From the NCBI RefSeq assembly GCF_000495475.1, contig NZ_ASGZ01000013.1:62001-126000 (forward strand): a stretch of DNA of 64,000 nucleotides, read 5' to 3'. Each line of letters starts with the position of its first letter. Position 1 is the stretch's first letter. The notes below the pieces were generated by a model, which saw nothing but the letters and a program-made list of their open reading frames with translations, searched no databases and had not been told where the DNA came from. Origin of the DNA: Candidatus Halobonum tyrrellensis G22. Lineage in GTDB: Archaea > Halobacteriota > Halobacteria > Halobacteriales > Haloferacaceae. Positions 23,918 to 32,218 of the stretch are shown here, in pieces. The translations under genes were made by a program, and so were the position numbers.

Positions 23918-23990
23918 CGTCCTGACGGAGATTTGAACTCCGGTCCCTGGCTCCGCAAGCCAAGAGGATAGTCCACTACCCTACCAGGAC
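23918..23990 (-). tRNA. tRNA-Arg (anticodon GCG)
   Basis: A 73-base cloverleaf is read on the minus strand. The acceptor strands GTCCTGG and TCAGGAC pair over seven positions with one G-U, the T-arm is CGGAG-TTCAAAT-CTCCG and the anticodon stem TTGGC/GCCAG encloses TTGCGGA, giving anticodon GCG, which reads CGC. CCA is not encoded. The D-stem is weak. Its 3' end has been copied nearby (23716-23738). Confidence 0.9.
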
Positions 23991-24113
23991 TCACCCCTAC
24001 CTACTGCGGACCCACATAAGACGGTTACGATAGTCGGGCGCGCGAGTCGGGGAGACGCGAGCGGGCGCGAGCGCCGCCGGCGGCCTTTTCCGCCCGCCGG
24101 TCGACGCGCGACC

Positions 24114-24599
24114 GTGAACCGACGACGGCTGCTCGCGGGCGTCGGCGCGGCAGTCGGCGGCGCGCTCGCAGGCTGTGCGGGCAGCGGGGACGAGAGCGGG
24201 GGAGACGGGTCGCCGTCGACGGGGACGCCGACGGACGGCGGCCCGCCGCGCGTGACCGACCGGTCGTTCGCGCGGACGGGCGACTGCGACGCGGGCGAGG
24301 AGGGGTTCGCCGCGGTCACGTACGGCGGGTCGACCGTGCGGTGTGAGGGCTGTCTCGCCGGCGCCGACGGCTGCGCCGAGGCGGCACTGGCGTCCGCCGA
24401 GTACGACGCCGAGGCGGACGCGCTGTCCGTCGTCGTCGCCACCGAGAGCGAGTCGGACCGCGGGACCGCCTGCACCCAACGGGTCGTCCACCGGAGCTAC
24501 CGCGAGCTGGTGACGTTCGCCGGCGGCGTCCCGGGCGAGACGGTGGTGTACCACGAGTCGACGGGCGAGCGGACCGAGGCGACGCGCGCGTCCGCCTGA
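24114..24599 (+). CDS. Tat-type lipoprotein, unknown function
   Basis: 161-residue protein from a GTG at 24114. The N-terminus MNRRRLLAGVGAAVGGALAG followed by C is a twin-arginine signal with a lipobox (LAGC), so the mature protein should be lipid-anchored at cysteine 21. A low-complexity linker follows. The mature domain has five further cysteines (CDAG, CEGCLAGADGC, ACTQ), likely disulfides or metal ligands, and a beta-rich pattern ending VVYHESTGERTEATRAS. No known family is recognised. It is 124 bases downstream of the divergent tRNA-Arg. Confidence 0.8.
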   Translation: MNRRRLLAGVGAAVGGALAGCAGSGDESGGDGSPSTGTPTDGGPPRVTDRSFARTGDCDAGEEGFAAVTYGGSTVRCEGCLAGADGCAEAALASAEYDAEADALSVVVATESESDRGTACTQRVVHRSYRELVTFAGGVPGETVVYHESTGERTEATRASA

Positions 24600-24863
24600 G
24601 CCGCGCGGCCGAACGTTCTTGACCGATGGGCGGACCACTCGCCGCGTGCACGCCGAGACATCCGAGACACCAGAGACACCAGAAGCATCCGAGACACGAT
24701 CCACCCCGGACGCGGGCGACGCGAGCGACACGGCGGCGGTGGTGACGGGCGCGACGGACGGAACGGGTGCGGCGAGCGGTCCGCCCGGATCGCCCGACTG
24801 CGGCGGCCCGTTCGGCGGAAGACAACCCTTAAGCGACGCGTCCGCCTGGAACGGGACAGAGCC

Positions 24864-26336
24864 ATGGGCGTGATCGAGGACGTGTACGAGGACGTCGAGG
24901 CGGACGTCCCCTTCGAGGAGTTCGAAGCCGCCGTCGAGGAGAAGGTCGAGCAGATGGGAGGACTCGCGGACGAGGAGACGGCGGCCATGCTCATCGCCCA
25001 CGAACTGCGCGACGAGGAGGTGAACCGCGTCGCCGACATCAAGCCCGGGATGGACGACGTGAAGTTCCTCGCGAAGGTGATGACCGTCGGCGAGGTGCGG
25101 ACGTTCGAACGCGACGGCGACGACGAGGAGGACGGCCACGTGCTCAACGTCGAGGTGGCCGACGAGTCCGGCCGGATCACCATCTCGATGTGGGACGGGA
25201 TGGCCGTCGACGCGGCCGATCGACTCCAGCCCGGCGACGTGCTCCGGGTCATGGGTCGCCCGAAGGAGGGGTACAACGGTCTGGAGGTCGCGGTCGACAA
25301 GGCCGAACCCGACGACGACGCCGAGGTGGACGTGGAGGCGCTCGACGAGTACCGCGTCGAGGACCTCCAGTTGGGCGCGTCGGACGTGACGCTGGTGGGG
25401 CGCGTGCTCGACACCGACTCCGTGCGGACGTTCGACCGCGACGACGGCACCGAGGGTCGGGTCGCCAACCTCACGCTCGGCGACGAGACCGGCCGAATCC
25501 GGGTGACGCTGTGGGACGAACGGGCCGACCGCGCGACGGAACTCGCCTCGGGCGAGACGGTCGAGGTGGTCGACGGCTACGTCCGCGAACGCGACGGCTC
25601 GCTCGAACTCCACGTCGGCAACAGGGGGTCGATCGAGGCAGTGGACGCCGACGTGGAGTACGTCCCCGAGACGACCGACATCGCCGACCTGGAGATGGAC
25701 GAGACGGTCGACATCGCGGGCGGCGTCATCGAGACGAGCGAGAAGCGGACGTTCGACCGCGACGACGGCTCGCAGGGGCAGGTGCGGAACGTCCGCGTGA
25801 AAGACGACACCGACGAGATCCGCGTGGCGCTGTGGGGCGAGAAGGCGGACAAGGATATCGACCTGGCCGACCGCGTCGTCTTCACCGACGTGGAGATCCA
25901 AGACGGCTGGCAGGACGACATCGAGGCCTCCGCGGGGTGGCGCTCGACGGTCTCCGTGCTCGAACGCGCGAGCGGCGGCGGGTCGGCCGAGGCGACGGGC
26001 GACCGCGACCCCGGACAGGGCGGTCTGGACGCGTTCGAGTCGAACGGGTCGGACGGGTCGAGCGAGTCGGCCGACGCCGACACCGGCGGGTCGGCGGGGG
26101 CGGGCGGGTCCGGCGGCGCGGCCGCGGCGACCGCCGAGACCGACGCGGACGACGCCGACGCCGCCGGCGAAGTCGAGTTCACCGGGACCGTCGTGCAGGC
26201 GGGCGACCCGGTGGTGCTCGACGACGGGACCGAGACCCGGAGCGTGAACACCGGCGCGAACCTCCGACTCGGCGAGGAGGTGACGGTCCGCGGGCGCGAG
26301 CGCGACGGCACCATCGACGCCGACGACGTGTTCTGA
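24864..26336 (+). CDS. Replication protein A-like single-stranded DNA-binding protein (multi-OB, RpaC-like)
   Basis: 490-residue protein. After a helical N-terminus (residues 1-60) come three OB-fold repeats at about 65-150, 170-255 and 280-365, each with the core VRTFERDGD.../V.NVEVADESGRITISMWD, VRTFDRDDG/VANLTLGDETGRIRVTLWD and KRTFDRDDG/VRNVRVKDDTDEIRVALWG. A glycine- and serine-rich linker leads to a fourth small OB-like C-terminal part. Length and plan match the haloarchaeal stand-alone RpaC, essential in Haloferax, rather than the RpaA/RpaB operons with Rpe partners. AACCCTTAAGC at about 24825-24835 is a promoter box 30 bases before the ATG. Confidence 0.9.
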   Translation: MGVIEDVYEDVEADVPFEEFEAAVEEKVEQMGGLADEETAAMLIAHELRDEEVNRVADIKPGMDDVKFLAKVMTVGEVRTFERDGDDEEDGHVLNVEVADESGRITISMWDGMAVDAADRLQPGDVLRVMGRPKEGYNGLEVAVDKAEPDDDAEVDVEALDEYRVEDLQLGASDVTLVGRVLDTDSVRTFDRDDGTEGRVANLTLGDETGRIRVTLWDERADRATELASGETVEVVDGYVRERDGSLELHVGNRGSIEAVDADVEYVPETTDIADLEMDETVDIAGGVIETSEKRTFDRDDGSQGQVRNVRVKDDTDEIRVALWGEKADKDIDLADRVVFTDVEIQDGWQDDIEASAGWRSTVSVLERASGGGSAEATGDRDPGQGGLDAFESNGSDGSSESADADTGGSAGAGGSGGAAAATAETDADDADAAGEVEFTGTVVQAGDPVVLDDGTETRSVNTGANLRLGEEVTVRGRERDGTIDADDVF

Positions 26337-26465
26337 GCCGTTTCGGGGCGCTCCGGCCACGGAACGCGCCGCCCGCCGACCCAGCCGCTCCGAAGCGCGC
26401 GAGCGCAGCGACCGCGCCGCGACCGGCGGCCCCGCCGACGGAACCCCTAACCACGGCAACGGAAA

Positions 26466-26476
26466 GCGTTATACAC
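26466..26476 (+). promoter_or_regulatory. TATA box of the histone gene
   Basis: GCGTTATACAC stands 27 bases before the histone ATG at 26498, so the transcript should be leaderless or nearly so. The sequence is A/T-rich in a G+C-rich region. Confidence 0.6.
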
Positions 26477-26497
26477 GCTACACACCGGCATGAGAGT

Positions 26498-26929
26498 ATG
26501 AGTGTCGAGTTGCCGTTCTCGCCCGTCGACGACGTCATCCGCCGGAACGCGGGTGACCTCCGGGTGAGTGCCGGTGCCGCCGAGGAACTGGCGCGGCGCA
26601 TCCAGCGTCACGGGGCGGACCTGGCGGCCGACGCGGCCGAACACGCCGCCGCCGACGGGCGCAAGACGCTGATGCCGGGCGACTTCGGCGTCGAACGGGT
26701 AATCGAGCGCGACGACCTCACGCTCCCCATCGCGCCGGTCGACCGCATCGCCCGCCTCGACATCGACGGCCGGTACCGCGTCTCGATGGACGCCCGGGTG
26801 GCGCTCGCGGACGTGTTGGAGGACTACGCCGACAACGTCGCGCGGGCGGCCGCGCTGTTGGCGCGGCACGCCGACCGCCGGACCGTACAGGCCGACGACA
26901 TCGAGACGTACTTCGCGCTCTTCGAGTAG
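26498..26929 (+). CDS. hstA: Archaeal histone, double histone-fold
   Basis: 143-residue protein with two histone folds fused head to tail: the first covers residues 3-68 (LPFSPVDDVIRRNAG ... AELARRIQRHG ... GRKTLMPGDFGVERVI) and the second 75-143 (LPIAPVDRIARLDI ... RVALADVLEDYADNVARAAAL ... RRTVQADDIETYFALF). Fused histone doublets are typical of haloarchaea, where they act more as transcription regulators than as bulk packaging proteins. The next gene, an HDAC-family protein, starts 5 bases after the stop, so the two are almost certainly one operon. Confidence 0.95.
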   Translation: MSVELPFSPVDDVIRRNAGDLRVSAGAAEELARRIQRHGADLAADAAEHAAADGRKTLMPGDFGVERVIERDDLTLPIAPVDRIARLDIDGRYRVSMDARVALADVLEDYADNVARAAALLARHADRRTVQADDIETYFALFE

Positions 26930-26934
26930 ATCAG

Positions 26935-27942
26935 ATGCGCTTCGGCTACAACGAGGCCTGTCTGAACCACGATACGGGCGAGCGGCACCCGGAGAACCCC
27001 GACCGCCTGCGCGCGATCCGCGAGGGGCTCAAACGGAAGCACGGCGTCGAGTACGTCGACCCCGCGCCCGCGACCGACGCCGCGGTGGCGGCGGTCCACG
27101 ACGACGACTACGTCGCCGAGATACGCGACTTCTGCGAGTCGGGCGGCGGCAACTGGGACCCCGACACGGTCGCCAGCGACGGCACGTGGGACGCGGCGCT
27201 CGCGTCGGCGGGTCTCGCCCAGTGGGCGGCCGAGGAGGCGCTCGCGGGCGCCGAGGGGCGCGAGACGCCGTTCGCGCTCGGCCGGCCGCCGGGCCACCAC
27301 GCCGTCGAGGAGGACGCGATGGGGTTCTGTTTCGTCAACAACGTCGCGGTCGCCGCCCAGTCGGTGCTCGACGACGGCGACGCCGACCGCGTGGCGGTGT
27401 TCGACTGGGACGTCCACCACGGCAACGGCACCCAGGACATCTTCTACGACCGCGGCGACGTGTTCTACGCCTCCGTCCACGAGTCGGGGCTGTACCCCGG
27501 GACGGGCGAACTCGACGAGACGGGCGAGGGGCCGGGGGAGGGAACGACCCTGAACGCCCCGCTGGGGGCGGGCGCGGGCGACGGCGACTACCTCGCGGTC
27601 ATCGACGACGCCGTCGCCCCCGCCGTCGAGCGGTTCGACCCCGACCTCCTGCTCGTGAGCGCGGGGTTCGACGCCCACCGCCACGACCCCATCTCGCGGA
27701 TGCGCGTCTCCACCGAGGGGTACGCGCTGATGGCCGGCCGGATGCGGACGCTCGCCGACGACTGTGACGCCGGTCTCGGGTTCGTCCTCGAAGGCGGCTA
27801 CGGGCTCGACACGCTCTCGGAGGGCGTCTCCATCGTCCACGAGACGTTCGACGGCCGGCCGCCGATCGACAGCGACGACGCTTCCGACGACCAAACCCGG
27901 GAACTGGTCGACGACCTGCGGGCGGCGTTCGACCTCGACTGA
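26935..27942 (+). CDS. Histone deacetylase family protein
   Basis: 335-residue arginase/deacetylase-fold protein. Zinc-site and catalytic elements are complete: RPPGHHAVEEDAMGFC (the HH pair), FDWDVHHGNGTQ (D and H ligands) and SAGFDAHRHDP (second D ligand), with EGGYGLDTL at the end carrying the usual glycine pair. The haloarchaeal members are often called acetoin-utilisation/HDAC-like proteins. The gene follows the histone gene after 5 bases; the substrate could be an acetyl-lysine protein or a polyamine. The adjacency is also seen in other haloarchaea, so a linked role is likely but lysine acetylation of this histone is unproved. Confidence 0.92.
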   Translation: MRFGYNEACLNHDTGERHPENPDRLRAIREGLKRKHGVEYVDPAPATDAAVAAVHDDDYVAEIRDFCESGGGNWDPDTVASDGTWDAALASAGLAQWAAEEALAGAEGRETPFALGRPPGHHAVEEDAMGFCFVNNVAVAAQSVLDDGDADRVAVFDWDVHHGNGTQDIFYDRGDVFYASVHESGLYPGTGELDETGEGPGEGTTLNAPLGAGAGDGDYLAVIDDAVAPAVERFDPDLLLVSAGFDAHRHDPISRMRVSTEGYALMAGRMRTLADDCDAGLGFVLEGGYGLDTLSEGVSIVHETFDGRPPIDSDDASDDQTRELVDDLRAAFDLD

Positions 27943-28002
27943 GACTGACTCGCGTCGGTCGACCGGTCCGGCGGCCCGCGGTCGAGCGACCGCTCGCGTC
28001 GC

Positions 28003-29466
28003 TCAGACCGCCGGCTCGAAGTACGCCCGAAGCTCCGTCCCGAACCCGTCCGCGAGGTCGGCAACGCCGTCGCCGACGAGCAGGTCGTACCCACCCCGGA
28101 GCGCCGTCTCGACGCGCGCGCCGAGGGCGGCGTCGAACAGGGCGGGCGAGTCGAGCAGCGCGACGGCGTCGCGTTCGTCGCGTTCGCGCTCGACCACGTA
28201 CCGGCCGTCGGCGACGAACGGCCCGTACGCGTCGCCGTCGGCGTACGCCGCGTAGAAGCCCTCGGCGTGGTCGCGGACGTGGACGGGGGGTCCCTCGTGC
28301 CGTTCGACCGCCGGGAGCGTCCGGCCAGCGAGTTCGAACAGCAGCACCGCCCGGCGGTCGCCGCCGTCCGCGCCGGCGGCCTCGGCCCCGTCGGCCCCCG
28401 ACGCGCCGTCGCCGTCAGCGGAGTCGGCCGCGAACGTCGCGGTCCGGAGCACGTCGAACCCCCGCCCCGACAGTTCCCGGCGCACGCCGTCGAGCGACCG
28501 GCGCAACTGCGGGTACAGTTGGTCGTCGACGATGTCGGGCGCGTCGAACGCCAGGGCCACGGGACAGGTGCCCCGGCGGTCGACGTGCTCGCGGACCGCC
28601 CGCGCGCCGAGCGACTCCGACTCGGGGGGGAAGAAGGTCGACTCGTCGGGGTCGGCCAACAGCGCGCGGGCGTGGTGTTGGAACCGCGCGAGGTTGTCGC
28701 CCGAGAGCACCGCCGCCACGTTCCGCCCGGGGTCGGTGGGGTCTATCACAACGAGGTCGTCGTCGAACGTCGCCCGGCCGTGGCCCTCGGGGTCGAGTTC
28801 GACCGGCGGCGTCCAGTCGGCGGCGGCCGCGAGGGTCGCGCGGAACCCGCCGTGGTGGACGACGAGCAGTTCCGAGAGGTAGCCGGAGAACCCCTCCGTG
28901 CGGAGGTCGCTGCCGTAGACGCCGACACCCTTGAGGAAGCGTTTGAACACCCGAACCTCGCCCGCGAGCGACTCGTCGAGGTGTGCCTCGAGGTAGGCGG
29001 TGTGGAACGGCGTGCGGTCGACGGACGAGCGGATGGCGGTGGCGTCGGCCACGTCGTAACACGGCACCAGGTCGACGTCGAACCCCTCGAACGCCCCCGT
29101 GACGTACGGGTGTTCGGCGTACTCCTCGCGGCCCTCGGGGAGCACCGCGTGGCCCACCCGGAGGCCGTACTCGGCGAGTTCGTCGTCCGCGAGGGCGGTC
29201 GGGAACCGCACGAACAGGTCGATGTCGCGGTCGCCCGCGAGCCACGTCCCCCGCGCGGTCGACCCGACCCGGAGCACGTCCGCCTCGGAGGCGGGCGCGG
29301 GCAGGTCGGCCACCGCCTCCGCCGCGCGGGTCGCGAGCGCGTCGGCCGCCCCGCGCAACCGCTCGCGTTCGGCGGCGTCGGGCGTCACCCGGTCGCGGAC
29401 CCGCGCGACCACCGCGGCGAACGCATCGCCGTCGCCACCGGCGTCGGCGTCGCTGTCGTCGGTCAT
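28003..29466 (-). CDS. cca: Archaeal class I CCA-adding enzyme
   Basis: 487-residue archaeal tRNA nucleotidyltransferase. The nucleotidyltransferase motif is GSTARGTWLAGDRDIDLFVR with the two catalytic aspartates (RDIDLF); VDLVPCYDV supplies the third. EVRVFKRFLKGVGVYGSDLRTEGFSGYLSELLVVHHG is the class I neck region, and the C-terminal body and tail domains follow. It adds CCA to tRNAs; the nearby tRNA genes do not encode CCA, so it is needed for all of them. The ATG at 29466 begins after an acidic N-terminus. It converges with the HDAC-like gene. Confidence 0.94.
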   Translation of the reverse strand: MTDDSDADAGGDGDAFAAVVARVRDRVTPDAAERERLRGAADALATRAAEAVADLPAPASEADVLRVGSTARGTWLAGDRDIDLFVRFPTALADDELAEYGLRVGHAVLPEGREEYAEHPYVTGAFEGFDVDLVPCYDVADATAIRSSVDRTPFHTAYLEAHLDESLAGEVRVFKRFLKGVGVYGSDLRTEGFSGYLSELLVVHHGGFRATLAAAADWTPPVELDPEGHGRATFDDDLVVIDPTDPGRNVAAVLSGDNLARFQHHARALLADPDESTFFPPESESLGARAVREHVDRRGTCPVALAFDAPDIVDDQLYPQLRRSLDGVRRELSGRGFDVLRTATFAADSADGDGASGADGAEAAGADGGDRRAVLLFELAGRTLPAVERHEGPPVHVRDHAEGFYAAYADGDAYGPFVADGRYVVERERDERDAVALLDSPALFDAALGARVETALRGGYDLLVGDGVADLADGFGTELRAYFEPAV

Positions 29467-29684
29467 GCCGCGCCCTTCCGCCGGCCGGCTTACCAGCGTG
29501 TCGGTCCGGGGCGGCCGGCGGCCGTCCGCGCCGGCTCTCGCGCCCGGGGCGGCCGGGTTCGCCCGCGTCGGCGGACATCGATCCGCGTCGGTCTGCGGCG
29601 GTCGGGTCGTCGGCCGACCCGCCCGCGGGCCGTCGGGGAGAAACGAAAGCCATTTCAGATACACGGCGGTACGGACGAGTGCGC

Positions 29685-29757
29685 GCCGAAGTAGCTCAGT
29701 TGGTAGAGCACCTCGCTGTTAACGAGGTGGTCCCAGGTTCGAGTCCTGGCTTCGGCG
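29685..29757 (+). tRNA. tRNA-Asn (anticodon GTT)
   Basis: A 73-base cloverleaf with acceptor GCCGAAG/CTTCGGC, D-arm GCTCAGTTGGTAGAGC, anticodon stem CCTCG/CGAGG around CTGTTAA (anticodon GTT) and T-arm CCAGG-TTCGAGT-CCTGG. The discriminator is G, and no CCA is encoded. It precedes the CAT tRNA by 90 bases on the same strand. Confidence 0.95.
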
Positions 29758-29847
29758 CCTCACTCCTCGCTCTCAGCCCCGACGCCGGTCCCCGGACCGC
29801 TCCCGGATGGGAACTTACTTCACTCGCTCGCCAGTAGCGTCGCCGGA

Positions 29848-29920
29848 GGGCCCTTAGCTCAGTGGTCAGAGCGCCCTGCTCATAACGGGGTGGTCGAGGG
29901 TTCGAACCCCTCAGGGCCCA
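29848..29920 (+). tRNA. tRNA with anticodon CAT, probably tRNA-Ile2 (or elongator Met)
   Basis: A 73-base cloverleaf with acceptor GGGCCCT/AGGGCCC and anticodon loop CTCATAA. No intron is present, whereas elongator tRNA-Met genes of haloarchaea usually carry one. The body (TTAGCTCAGTGGTCAGAGC, CTCATAA loop, GGTCG variable region) closely resembles tRNA-Ile2 of other organisms, whose C34 is modified (agmatidine in archaea) to read AUA. Reading as tRNA-Ile2 is therefore favoured, but the modification enzyme is not in this window. Confidence 0.7.
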
Positions 29921-30179
29921 TGTTGATTCGTCCGTCCCTCCCCGCTTGCCGCGGCGTGAGCCGCCCGGACGGGCGGAGATACTCGGTCGGTGGCCGCGTC
30001 CGCGCTCGGTCCCGACGAACCGTCTCCCCAAATAGACGAACCGGAGGGAATTCGCGCGGGTTTGTGTTAGAGTCTGATTCGAGACATCCACGTATAAGAA
30101 AGAACCGTCTTCAGATATTTCTAACCCAAATAGAACGGCATCTTTTTGTGTAATGACTAGATAGACAGCTCCAAGCAAA

Positions 30180-31334
30180 ATGGTGGACGAGTCGTTGCCG
30201 GAAGACGCCCCGGGACGATACGTGCCCTACGGGGAGCGGCCCTACTACCTACCGGACGCGCTCCCACCTGAGCAGTCGTTCGATCTGGACGCTGATTTTC
30301 AGCAGTTACTGCAAGACACGATCTATCAGCTCGGCCGCTTGGAGGGCATCGGGGACGAGACGGAGACGAGTCCGTTGCTGTACACGACGATGGTCCGCCG
30401 AGAAGCGGTCGAATCGGTGGTCCTCGAAGGGGCCGACATCGAACTCGAGGACGTGTTCCGAACACGCGAACTCGGCGGCGGGGGAACCGTCCAGAAGGAC
30501 GTACAAGAGGCACTCAACTACGAGCGGACGATCTCCGAGGGGGCAGACCGCGTGACGGAGGGCGGGGAGATATCCCTCGCTCTGATACGTGAACTCCACC
30601 GGATGTTGATGGATGGGGTTCGCGGTCACTGCGAACACCCGGGCGAGTTCAGGGCGAAGCCGATGAATCTTCCGCCGGCTTCGGCGTTCAGTGAGCCGTT
30701 CGTGCCGCCGGCACCGAACCGTATCCCGGAGTTGATGGCGAACCTAGAGGAGTACGTCAACACGAACAGCAGCTACCACGACTTACTGGAGTTCGCGATA
30801 GTTCACTATCAGTTCGAGACCGTTCACCCGTTCGAAGACGGGAACGGTCGCCTCGGACGCATCCTGATCACTCTCCAACTGGTCCAACGCGGCTATCTGA
30901 CTCGTCCGCTCCTGTATCCGAGCGCATACTTCAATCAGCACAAGATCGAGTACGCGAATCGGATGCGAGAGGTCAGCGAGTACGGAGAGTGGCTGCCGTG
31001 GTTACGGTTCTTCGTCGAAGGGATCCGAACACAAGCGGCGGAGGCGGTCGAACGGACCAGTGAACTTCGTGACCTTCGGCGCGAGTACGAGCGTCGATAC
31101 GGACGCGAGAAGACGGCCGCCGATCGCCTCGCGATGCGGCTGTTCAAGCGACCGTACGTAACTGCGAACGACGTGGCGGACCTACTGGCGGTCTCAGGAC
31201 AGACTGCGCGAAACGCGATCTCCGAACTCGTCGATCAGGACGTCCTCGTAGAGACGACTGGGAAACAGCGGTATCAGGAGTTCAAGGCAGTGGATATCTT
31301 CGAGGTACTGAGTCGGCCGATGGACTCGGCGTAA
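30180..31334 (+). CDS. Fic-family AMPylase with N-terminal inhibitory motif and C-terminal winged helix
   Basis: 384-residue Fic protein. The active loop is HPFEDGNGRLGR (residues 216-227), complete with the catalytic H and the G-N-G-R signature. An (S/T)xxxE(G/N) inhibitory helix is present as SVVLEG at 79-84, placing it in the class with N-terminal autoinhibition. A helical linker leads to a winged-helix domain (about 310-360, NDVADLLAVSGQTARNAISEL). Base composition and codon use are clearly lower in G+C than neighbours, and the gene sits downstream of two tRNA genes with an A/T-rich upstream region: a probable imported gene. It could be a toxin-like regulator or an AMPylating enzyme; no antitoxin gene is visible. 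Confidence 0.9.
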   Translation: MVDESLPEDAPGRYVPYGERPYYLPDALPPEQSFDLDADFQQLLQDTIYQLGRLEGIGDETETSPLLYTTMVRREAVESVVLEGADIELEDVFRTRELGGGGTVQKDVQEALNYERTISEGADRVTEGGEISLALIRELHRMLMDGVRGHCEHPGEFRAKPMNLPPASAFSEPFVPPAPNRIPELMANLEEYVNTNSSYHDLLEFAIVHYQFETVHPFEDGNGRLGRILITLQLVQRGYLTRPLLYPSAYFNQHKIEYANRMREVSEYGEWLPWLRFFVEGIRTQAAEAVERTSELRDLRREYERRYGREKTAADRLAMRLFKRPYVTANDVADLLAVSGQTARNAISELVDQDVLVETTGKQRYQEFKAVDIFEVLSRPMDSA

Positions 31335-31430
31335 GCACCCACTCGTTTAGGACACCCCCACCGCCCCGTGACACAAAGAGCGGTTTGTGTGTAAGGCAGC
31401 GTTATCTCTCTCCGAGGCGTCACGACGGCT

Positions 31431-32174
31431 GTGACCACCAGACGTCGGTTCGTCGGAACCGGGGCCCTCCTCGGCGCGGCGCTGCTCGCGGGCTGTACGG
31501 GCGGCGACGGAGGGGGCGAGGAGACGGGAACGGAGACGCCGACCGAGACAGGGACCGGAACCGGGACGCTATCGCCGCCGGGCGACGGAGCCGGAACCGA
31601 CGGCGCGGGCGACACCCGACCCGAGGGGACGGGCGGTCCCGCGGTCACGCTCGCGTCGGTCGACCAGCGGCCGAGACTGCCGATCCGACCCACGGTCGAG
31701 GTGGTGAGAGACGCCGCGACCGACGACCACCCGCCGCGACTGCGCGTCACCGTCGAGAACGGCGCCGACGAACCGGTCACGCTGGGCGAGGCGCGGGCGG
31801 TCGTCTTCCAGTACGTGACCGCCGAGTCCGAACAGTTGATCCTGCTCCCGCCCGGGGAGGACTACCCCGCCGAGGCGGGCTGCTGGCGGCTCAAAGAGGG
31901 AATCGCCGTCACCGAGGAGTACCGCACCGTGACGCTCGACCCCGGCGAGGCGCACTCGTCGGAACTCGATCTGTACGGCGCGCCGACCGAGGAGGACGCC
32001 TGCCTGCCGGCGGGCGAACACCGCTTCGAGACGGTCATCAGCGCCTCCACGGGCGGTGGGCTGCCGGCGAACGGGACGACCGCGACCACGGACGGGACGG
32101 CCGAGTCGACCGGAACGACCGGGGCGGGGATGCCCGCCGGGGCCACCTGGGGGTTCTCCGTCCTCCTGGAGTAG
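31431..32174 (+). CDS. Tat-type lipoprotein, unknown function
   Basis: 247-residue protein from a GTG at 31431. MTTRRRFVGTGALLGAALLAGC is a twin-arginine signal with lipobox; cysteine 22 should be lipidated. A 60-residue T/G/E-rich linker precedes a domain of about 150 residues with a likely beta-sandwich (LRVTVENGADEPVTLGEARAVV; EEYRTVTLDPGEAHSSELDLYG; HRFETVI). It contains two cysteines that may form a disulfide. Proteins of this plan are common in haloarchaea, but this family is not one I can name. It follows the imported Fic gene but has normal G+C content. Confidence 0.78.
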   Translation: MTTRRRFVGTGALLGAALLAGCTGGDGGGEETGTETPTETGTGTGTLSPPGDGAGTDGAGDTRPEGTGGPAVTLASVDQRPRLPIRPTVEVVRDAATDDHPPRLRVTVENGADEPVTLGEARAVVFQYVTAESEQLILLPPGEDYPAEAGCWRLKEGIAVTEEYRTVTLDPGEAHSSELDLYGAPTEEDACLPAGEHRFETVISASTGGGLPANGTTATTDGTAESTGTTGAGMPAGATWGFSVLLE

Positions 32175-32218
32175 CGCGTCAAGCGGCGGCGACCGCTCTA
32201 CAGTCGGACGCTGGCCGC

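Noticed and set aside
23546-23940. CRISPR array
   Set aside because: There are only two imperfect units, with hairpin arms of different lengths and no regular spacers or cas genes.
23716-23990. tRNA-borne integrative element (att sites)
   Set aside because: The direct copy of the tRNA end encloses only about 200 bases of palindromes; no integrase, excisionase or cargo is present. It could still be a scar, but the mirrored copies are better explained by template switching.
24619-24873. 84-codon open frame between the lipoprotein and RPA genes
   Set aside because: The product is a low-complexity S/E/T/P and glycine run without domain pattern, overlapping the RPA promoter and start; no family resemblance.
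30066-30081. Third TTAG-type operator before the Fic gene
   Set aside because: TTAGAGTCTGATTCG resembles the left half of the transporter site but lacks the CTAA arm, so dimer binding is not supported.
29990-30179. Small gene in the A/T-rich region before the Fic gene
   Set aside because: Frames are short and interrupted, and lack codon bias; it is better seen as an imported promoter region.
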